From Enoplolaimus lenunculus (taxonomy: Eukaryota; Nematoda; Enoplea; Enoplida; Thoracostomopsidae), in NCBI GenBank assembly GCA_030248215.1, contig JASANG010000516.1:1-64000 (forward strand): a DNA stretch of 64,000 nt, given 5' to 3'. Every line of letters begins with the position of its first letter. Position 1 is the first letter of the stretch. A model generated the notes under the pieces. It did no database searches, was not told the origin of the DNA, and saw only the letters and a list, made by a program, of their open reading frames with translations. The position numbers were made by a program, and so were the translations under genes. Positions 55,895-64,000 of the stretch are shown piece by piece.

Positions 55895-56599
55895 TCTAAC
55901 CTGTCCCTGAAACTTTGTTCAAACTTGAGTGTGTGGACAAGATATTGACCGGATTTTAGTCTTACCGGATATCGAACTAGATAGTAAATTTTTCACTGGA
56001 ACAGGATGTTAATCGGATACACGATCTAAATTTGTGCACTCGTGTTAATCGTATTTGAGCCTTTGAACCGGATACGGATGTCACTTTTTTGCCGGATATT
56101 AAACCAGAACCGTATATCCGGTGGAACTATTATTATGTAAGAAACATATTACTTACAAAACAAAACAAAATATCGAAACAGAAAACAACACCCTTGTGTA
56201 GATACATAAAAAAACCAAAAAACCCATCGTGTATATACAACAAACCAAACTCTACAATTCTAGCGAATTAACATTGCAAAACGAATGGAAATTACTGACA
56301 AATGCACTACAATATAACGCAGATTATACACGGAAACGAATACAAATAATAAAATAGTGGATAAATTAGGCTGGTTTCACAGTCAACATTGGCCAGCCAT
56401 ATCATGTGTAAATTTCAAAAGCTCATAATGAAATATTATTTAGCAATGGAAACAATTTAAAATGGACTGTTACACAGTTCCGGTTCCAGATTTGCAGGAC
56501 TTTACAGCCGGAATTCTAACCACGTTGTGTTAACAATTCAAATTCATAATCATATTAACACCTGAAGAGTGAAAGGTACCAAACAATTTCGGAACGGGT

Positions 56600-57200
56600 A
56601 AGTATAGAATCATTTTATCGACCATTCTGTACTGTTGAACTGATATATCTGTAAAATTACGGCGTTGTATCATATTTTCACTCCCATGACAATCAATTAT
56701 TGATAAATTGACTTATCGAAAACAATTTAACAGATATATAAATGATGCAGAATTTTTTATACAACATATCACAACAAGATCCGGCACAAAGTCTACCTCA
56801 ATATCATAAAACTGCTTTTTACATGTCGAAATCTTCCAGCAGTGCACAAACCTACTTCCTATTTCCGGTTAATATCCGGCTCCGCTACAAATTTGTTATC
56901 CAGCTCCGGTATCCGGCAAAAATATCCCGTCGATCCCTGGTCGCACCCTGCCAGCTTTGGCGACTTTCTATTCTGTGTACAAGAAATTATATCAAAGCTG
57001 TTCTAGATATAATCATCGAAAATAATTTAATAGATAAATGGTGCAGAATTTTTATGCAACATATTACAACTCTTACAACGGGCAGGCCTGAAATTAAAAT
57101 GTCAGGCCTCCGATTGCGATTGATTGTGCAATCGGAATCGGAATCGGAACTCGTTTTGAATTGGAATTTTAATCGGACTCGGACTTCCGATCGCACCCTG
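56600..57200 (-). repeat. Inverted copy of the composite at 39150-39616
   Basis: Read in reverse, CAGGGTGCGATCGGAAGTCC starts a TTCCGATT-subfamily hAT element. It then runs into CCAGGGATCGACGGGATATT of the CCGGATATT subfamily, the same junction order as at 39360-39420. Matching blocks include GAAAGTCGCC/GAAAGTCGTC and TTTGATATAATTT. Confidence 0.65.
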
Positions 57201-58102
57201 ACCCCCATCATATCTATGCCATTCGCCCCAATAACTACTTTTAATCGCTTTCGCAATTTTATAAGTTATACATACATGCTGTTGACGTTTCAGGAAACAT
57301 CAGAAACACATATTATAGTGCAAATAGCGCAGTACTCCGCGAACACAACAATAATTTTATATAACATTTTACCCATAGCCGGGGTCATGAAAACGGACCC
57401 CACCAGATTATGTGTGCGCCAACAGACAGAGGTTTTTATGTGACACAAAATTTAAATAGTAAATGACTGCCAAGTTAGAGCCTTGTTTAGTTGACTAAAA
57501 TGTTCAGTTTTATTGGTTTTTGCTTAAAATATCAGACTCAGTTTCAGGCACGCAACAATTATATAAAACATAACATGAGGAACTGCAAATACTAAACTAA
57601 AAATACAACCTAACAATACGTACATTTCATGTTTACTGGTTTAACTCATGAATGTATTTCAAGCCGAGATACACGTTAATGGAGACAATAACCTACATAA
57701 CGTCGTGTTTATGCTTTTAGATTGCTTTTATCTGACCCCGCCTGCGACACGCATGACTCCCAGCCTAAGACACCTCTAATATTCACGCACTTGAATTCAG
57801 GCTGTTTCAGACCTTAGTTTTAACAAAAACTGTTTTAAAAGTGTTTTCTACTAAATTCAGACTACCAAGTTGACACACATGAAGGAACAGAACCACATAA
57901 TTGCTTTCCAACTGTTGAAGCGTCAATAGAAATCAGACAACAAATTATTATTATTATTATTATTATTATTATAATTACAAAAATCAAAAACACTAGCCGT
58001 CAAAAATGCAAAAAAATATCGAAAATATTTTCAAACATAAAGGTAAATTTTAAAATAACAATAATTAGGTACAAAATGGATCAAACTTAACACACTCTCT
58101 AT
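57201..58102. other. Gene-free stretch downstream of Smaug, with a (TTA)n run
   Basis: No gene recognised. A microsatellite of about ten TTA/ATT units lies at about 57943-57973. This stretch should hold the Smaug 3' UTR and poly(A) site, but no single signal stands out. Confidence 0.5.
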
Positions 58103-61100
58103 TCACCATTTCAAATCTTCGCTTTGGCCGAGGAATCCGTTTGCCCAACAGTCTTCAATCGATGCAATGTCTTTAGTCGCTCTTACTTCGCGAAACTTGG
58201 GGAAGGTGTCGATTTGTGGCAGCGTATTCACTTGGTCACTCGTACTTCGTTCATGGCTATCGGGACCTCTGGTACTATTTTTGCTCATGTGGTGATTTCC
58301 CTTAACCTCGGTACTTTCCGCCACCAAAGTATTTTGCGAGATAGCGCAATTTGAAGTTGTAACACCATTATCAAATAGTAATTTAGTTGCTGCGGCGAAA
58401 TATGGAGACAAATTTGCCGGAATAACTGGTGATTCTGCAGCGACAGCAGTCGTCGTAGACGTTTTTGTTGCACCGTCTTCTGATCTGATACCCTGTCGGG
58501 ATTGAACACTAATTTGGACTTGTAGTTTTGCACACTTTCCTCGAGTTTGACTCACCGATGTTGCATAGGCACCTTTATTTTCTGTAGCTCTTTCGTTATT
58601 GACACCTACTACTGTCATTGTTGATCCCTGAACTATTGCTTGAGATGGCAGTGGAGATGTAAAGTGTGTAGTAGTAAAACAAGGGGCCGTGGCACTGTTT
58701 GTTATTGTCGACGTCCTTACAACTGCTGCAACTGTGGTTGACGTTTTGAACGTAATAGCAGGCTTCTCTCTGCACTGCTGAAAAAAGTAAACGATGCCAT
58801 ATTAACGACTATGAATACTAAAGCAAACCATTCGACATTCGTAGTTTGAACAGAAAGGGAACAAAATATTTTGAAAAAATTAAGTTATTACTCGGCTAAA
58901 TTGTACATCTTTCCTTCTTACACAACAGCTGTCCAAATACCATAAGCTTTAAACGATGAGTACAAAAATCTTTTTGCTGTACTACACAAATATGGCCTAT
59001 GCTTGCATAGGACAAATAAGGCTTCTAGCTACAAAACAATAAGTACTGACGCGCCGAAAAATTGAAAACAGCCATAAAGTTGCCACAGAACTATAAAAAT
59101 TAGCACCGTTGCAGTGGCCTCAATATTACACTTTCTGTAGTTAAGCAATATCATGACCGAATGCAAAGTGCATTATGCACCATTGCCGTTGAATAATCCG
59201 CCTTTCACAATAAGGTGTAACGAGTTCTAACAGAAAAAATGTCATAATTCCAAGTTCAGTGTTGACCTGAGGCTGAGATTATGACACTTTTGTGAGATCT
59301 CATAACACCATAATATTGTGAAAGGCATATCATCAACTCACCGCAGCAAAAGAGTTCGCAGACGTAGGCTTCCTGGCGTAAGCAACCACCGGAACAGAAT
59401 GTATCGTTGTCGGTGAGGTATCGCAACCCAAAGCTGCCACATTATGTGCTGATCGACCGTTTGGTTGACAATGATGCATGTTCGACCGCTGTGGTTGGTT
59501 ACTGCTTAACGTAGACGGAATGTGACCGTTGCACGAAGATTTCGTCTAAAATAGTCGCGTAGAATGCTCTTTAAATATAATAAATAAAAATAAAACTTAG
59601 AAAGGTTCAAAGGTTTCGATTCCGTCCTTATATCAAATTGAAGTGCTTCAGTCCGGTACTTGGTTTAAAGTTTGAAAACGAAAAACTTCCACAACAACTA
59701 TCACACTACCGTATCTAAATGCTGTCGAACAAGAAAAAAGTATACAATTGACTTATATTAACTTGCTCAGAATATCGCTTCGTTCAAGCAAGTTTGGAAG
59801 ACAGAACCAAGGGCGTAGCCAGGTGGTTTAACAATCACCTCAGTTGGTAGCACAAGAAATTTCCTTTTGAAGTTTTTACAAGACGTACCGCCGCATTTCT
59901 AAATCCGGAATACACCCTTGAACGGAACATACCAAATAATAAGTGCTTACTTGTTTTATATCGACCGACGAAACCAACTTCCCGGTCCCCGTCCAGTGCT
60001 TTGACTGGCTCACCGTGGGCGACAAATTATTCGCGTTACTATGCCGATGAAACTTTTGAACGCCATTACAGCAATAATTTGGACCAAGGATCGCTCGACT
60101 TTTTGACTCCACTGCACTGTTCCACGATTTTGAACTGAAGTATTAAACAAGGTAAAACCGAATATGGCAAAACAGTGCCTCCTGTTTGTCGCTTGCGCTG
60201 TCTACACTATAAACCAATAAGCCATTTTTTTAATCCATGTGAAAAATTCTCCGTTAAAAAGAGGGTGGTATCGAATCCGAATCTGCTGCTGATTTACCGA
60301 ATCCGAATCTTGCATGTTGCTAATTTCAGTTATATCTATTATTTGTTAAACGTTAATATATCTCTGTCTGAATTCAGTTTTGAGATTTGTGGCCTAAAAC
60401 AAAAACTTTTGATTAATAACAAGTTATTTAAAATTTTTATTGTTCAACACTGAAAAACATATTGCCGAACATTGTTGGATTCTGCTTTTTAACAACCGAA
60501 TCCAAATGCGAACCGCAAATTTTTGCCGAATACGAACTTTTTTGCACCCTGGTTAAATTACATTTACTGGTGTTCCAAAAGCAATTGACCACTTTTTTCA
60601 CATAATCCTGCTCATATATAGCTTTTAGCTACCGAAGCAACCCTGTTAGGAAATTGCATCCTGGTTCGGGTATTTTCGCAGTAAAATTTTGGGTCCAGGT
60701 GTTCGCTTCAAGAAATTCCGGGTCCGAGTCCGGGTTTTCACAAATCATTCCGGACCACCGTGTTCGAGGAGCAGAAACGAGTCTTGGTAGTTGTAATGCA
60801 TCATATCTGCTCTTTAGACATTGTGTATTATACTTCGAATACGTATCGACATCAGCATATCGTCAAAATCATCGGTATTGGCAAAAAATTTTGGTATCGG
60901 CACATCTCTAGTAAGGATAATAAGTTGTGTTTCGCATTGCATACTGCCCATTGATATTTTACACACTGAGCTGCTAGAATACAGATCTAGACAGAAATTC
61001 TTTCCTATCGTTAAAAAATTAAGATCATGTTCAGTTTTTAAGTTAAAAATTCCGGGCACGGGAAAGCCCGGAAAATAAATCCAAGTTCGCGTTCGGGTAT

Positions 61101-63830
61101 CTATTTTTAAATGTTGCAGCTCTACCTTGTAGATAGTTTGGTTGTATTTAACAAGGACAAGAACATACTACTGCAAGCATACTCACTTAGTTCTACGTTG
61201 GGGCGGCCTCCAAAATTTAAGCAGTTGTTGCTTCACGGCAATAAATTCTCGTTTTTGCGCAGAAGTGAAAGCCTAAAATAAAACAACAAAAATACAATTT
61301 GTCCAATTCTAACTCTGAAAACAATAGAATTATCAATATTCAATTTTCATATGCTCAAAACTCCGTGTTGCGGCGAAAATCTATACTAGATAATGTTTAA
61401 TTTATGTTCCATAACATTAATTAATTTTTTTAAAATACATTCAAACATAATTGGCACTGTTTTCCCTGATACTAGTAAAACACACTTTGTAGCGATTAAA
61501 ATAACATACCTCGTGGTGAATTACGCGGTCCAAAACCAACAGCAAATTGCTTATTGCTTCATCGTCTGTAGATGTTGCTGCGCCAGTTAAAAGTTGCTTT
61601 GCAACTGAAAAGCACTAATAATAAATATTAATACCCGTTGTTTGCGCAAAGTTACAGTTAAACATCATTAATTATATAGTTCAGATTCTACTATTAGCAG
61701 CAGTGTTTTGAACTCATTCAATTCTGCATGATTGTAGCTTGGATCTTATTTTACTATTAAACTAAAAAAAGCCAACGCACAGACAATCTCTAAGACTAGC
61801 TATCAGGGCATAAAAGCACAAAAAATTTTCCTTTCACAGAACAAAAAAAGAAAGTTGCGTTATAATCCAACTAGCAACAGATGTTTACGTACCTAACTTG
61901 ACCACGCGAGTTAAATGGGCAGGCAGATTGTCTCGATCAATCCGTGAGCTATCGTCTGTGCTTGTAACTCCACCAAATTTCTTAAATTATTATGACACCG
62001 GTAGCGCAACTAGTGGCTTGCTAACTATTTTGCGATAAAACAAACTGGTTGTGCATTCTAAAGTATCCGCCTGCGTAACAACAGTTTTTGTTCTTTATCA
62101 CAAAACAAATCAGGCGGTAAACGGATACTGACGGTTGTGCCTCCCGAATACCCATATAAGGGCTTTTTTTAAAAACTGAATATAAACGTTTCGCTGCAGT
62201 TTCATTTTCAAATTTGTCAAGAAGCTTATGATTTCTGCATTGTCGTAAAATGGAAAATCCAAGCTAATAATTAAATTTTAATCAATAAGCAAGCAGTTAC
62301 TTTCTGGGTGAATCAAACACTTTTAATAGTGCACATTATTTAAATGTAATATCCGGTTAGCACCTGGTTCCGGTAAAAACTGTCTCTTGGGCTCCGGTGT
62401 TCGGTGAAGTAATATCTAATCGTACCCTGCTACAAGATTTGATTGTTTGTAACAGGAAAGTTGGCAGTAAAACACCTACGATTGTGTAAATTCCATTTGC
62501 AAACTAATTTGCACAGTTTTAGACCAATATGCAGGTAAGTTCAAAGTTTGCAAATCTGTCGGTCACAAAATCGAAGGCTACGACGCTACAGTACTTTACC
62601 TGATTAGTGTCAACAAATTTCCCAGCCGGCTGGTACTTGCGTAAAGGAGTCGCAGCAATTAATCGTAATTCATTTATCACTGATGATATGTTGCATCCAG
62701 GGCATAGCAGATCCTGAAACACATTAGGGTTACGCTATGCCTGTCATCCGGTGTGTGCGTCACCGTTTGTCACCATGAGGAATCGTACTTCGTAATTCAC
62801 GTACGCTACCGCATGGTGACGTACGGTGGCGGACGGCTGACGGAGCGTAAAACTTCGTCGTATGTACAATGAATGAATCGATTAACAATCAAAACCAAAG
62901 CAATCCTAAATGCGCCAATGACAAATTACTTCCGATTCGTAGTATTCCGTTTGGTCGACAGTGTCGTCAAATATATTTAACAGTTTACAACTGCGTAGTT
63001 ACATACCTTTTCCAATTTTACAATCGTATCTACACGTTCGTTCAATTTTTGAACGCTGACAAGGATTTTATGACGAGCGCCTTTTGTGACTCCCTAAAAT
63101 AAGACAACCAACATTAATCAAACATCTCAATTTCTTCACAAATAAACGAAAAGCAAAACATCAATTTCAATGCTTGAGAAATATCCCCTCTTCACATATT
63201 TCGCCTGCGCCTATGCGATTGGAAAATTTGTCATCTCCAGCCATAATTTTGAACTATATATCACCTCAAAGACTATACAACAGCGGTTGAGTCATAATAT
63301 CGTTATGATCGGCCTGATATCCGGTTCAGGTTTAATATCCGGCAAAAAACCGACATTCGTATCCGATTTAGAACTACAGGATGTTGGATGTTTGCGGTTG
63401 TGGTCCCCAATAACACAGAACTGCTTTTTACATATGGAAATAGCTGACATTTTGCTGCGACTGCATTTCCCAGTTAAGTCAAGAAGCTTAAGTTTTTGAC
63501 ATTGATGTAAAACGAAAAAATAAACCAAAGAATTAATTTTAATTCAGTAAGCATATGCTTTTGCATTTGCAAGGCTTAAATACTGTCAACAACGCACGCA
63601 CACAGATTTAGATGCTATGTCCGGCCGGCCAGCATCCGGTTCAGCAAAAATTTAATATCGGTTCCGGTATCCGGTAATATTAATATCCGGTCATTCCCAG
63701 AGTACCAAAAATAAACTCACTTGTGAAATCAGTGTTTCATCAGTAAGTGAAATCATTTCGTCATAGCAGATTTGTGAAAACAACGGCGCATATTTGTGAA
63801 GTCGAAGCGATTTCAGCCAACTAGGCACAT
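58103..63830 (-). CDS. SAMD4: Smaug/SAMD4 translational repressor, 3' part (5' end outside window)
   Basis: Nine exons in consistent phase: 63830-63721, 63093-63007, 62713-62600, 61980-61893, 61604-61510, 61272-61187, 60134-59951, 59545-59342 and 58777-58103, giving 546 residues to the stop. The first two exons encode the SAM domain ([18 protein letters not shown], then [20 protein letters not shown]). Its basic GARHKI segment is the part that in Smaug/Vts1 contacts the RNA hairpin loop. Exons 4-6 match the following helical region of SAMD4A ([32 protein letters not shown]; human FTRVMGKVCTQLL and IHEAFTETQKK). The last three exons are low-complexity, rich in Ser, Thr, Asn and Ala. Smaug proteins bind stem-loops in mRNAs and recruit CCR4-NOT; here inferred. 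The start codon and N-terminus lie beyond the right edge. Confidence 0.93.
63300..63700. repeat. CCGGATATT-subfamily repeat in a Smaug intron
   Basis: CTGATATCCGGTTCAGG, ACATTCGTATCCG and TTTGCGGTTGTGG appear in the same order as at 40430-40515 in ASH2 intron 2, and the block ends with CCGGTATCCGG motifs. Clear termini are not visible. Confidence 0.6.
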
Positions 63831-64000
63831 CTTAAAACATAATTATAACACACTAAATTAATAATTAAACACCGAATATCAACGTTACACAAGCCATATG
63901 CAAACGTAAACAAGCATTAATGTTTTAATATGAAAATATTGCGGAACAGCCACAACCGCCAAGATTTAAAAAACTAGTTACGTTGGATAAAAATTTCAAT

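Overview
This window looks like animal nuclear DNA: AT-rich, intron-containing and repeat-laden. I assembled five host genes exon by exon, using splice sites and codon phase. They are a SAXO/FAM154-type axonemal microtubule stabiliser (minus strand, first exon at 11582, running down to about 5.8 kb), an IMPACT homologue (minus, 22979-23944), the splicing factor SF3B6/p14 (minus, two exons, 25927-26632), a complete 14-exon ASH2/ASH2L gene (plus, 35327-48250, 550 residues) and the 3' part of a Smaug/SAMD4 gene (minus, nine exons, 58103-63830, continuing past the right edge). Degenerate (GCCTAA)n/(TTAGGC)n runs, which match the telomere repeat of nematodes, recur inside a dispersed element. That points towards a nematode or a close relative, but I cannot name the species.

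Layout: 0-5.2 kb holds the 3' part of a Ty3/Gypsy element, with pol followed by a glutamine-rich downstream reading region. 5.5-11.6 kb is the SAXO gene, with MITEs in its introns. 11.6-22.9 kb has no recognised gene. It carries a 1.6 kb terminal-inverted-repeat element with TAA target duplications, a GGGAAATT minisatellite and several dispersed repeats. 22.9-26.7 kb holds IMPACT and SF3B6. 26.7-35.3 kb is mostly repeats: tRNA-derived SINEs, an LTR element with a very short interior, a LINE 3' fragment, an integrase-bearing retroelement remnant and MITEs. 35.3-48.3 kb is ASH2, whose long introns hold a mariner-type relic interrupted by a LINE, hAT-type MITEs and SINE-like repeats. 48.3-58 kb is a repeat zone with several clear insertions of one element into another. 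58.1 kb to the end is Smaug.

The host genes are unrelated housekeeping and regulatory genes: chromatin H3K4 methylation (ASH2), branch-site recognition (SF3B6), control of GCN2 signalling (IMPACT), mRNA repression (Smaug) and cilia (SAXO). I see no operon-like coupling between them.

The most distinctive content is the community of short non-autonomous DNA elements. (1) A family ending in GGCCCATGTA with 8-bp target duplications carries telomere-like TTAGGC arrays. (2) A family ending in TGCGNGGTT with TAA/TTA duplications carries arrays of an 18-bp palindrome, and two of its copies sit inside copies of the first family. (3) hAT-type MITEs ending in CAGGGTGCAACCGG occur with 8-bp duplications, some confirmed by a related empty site within the same window.
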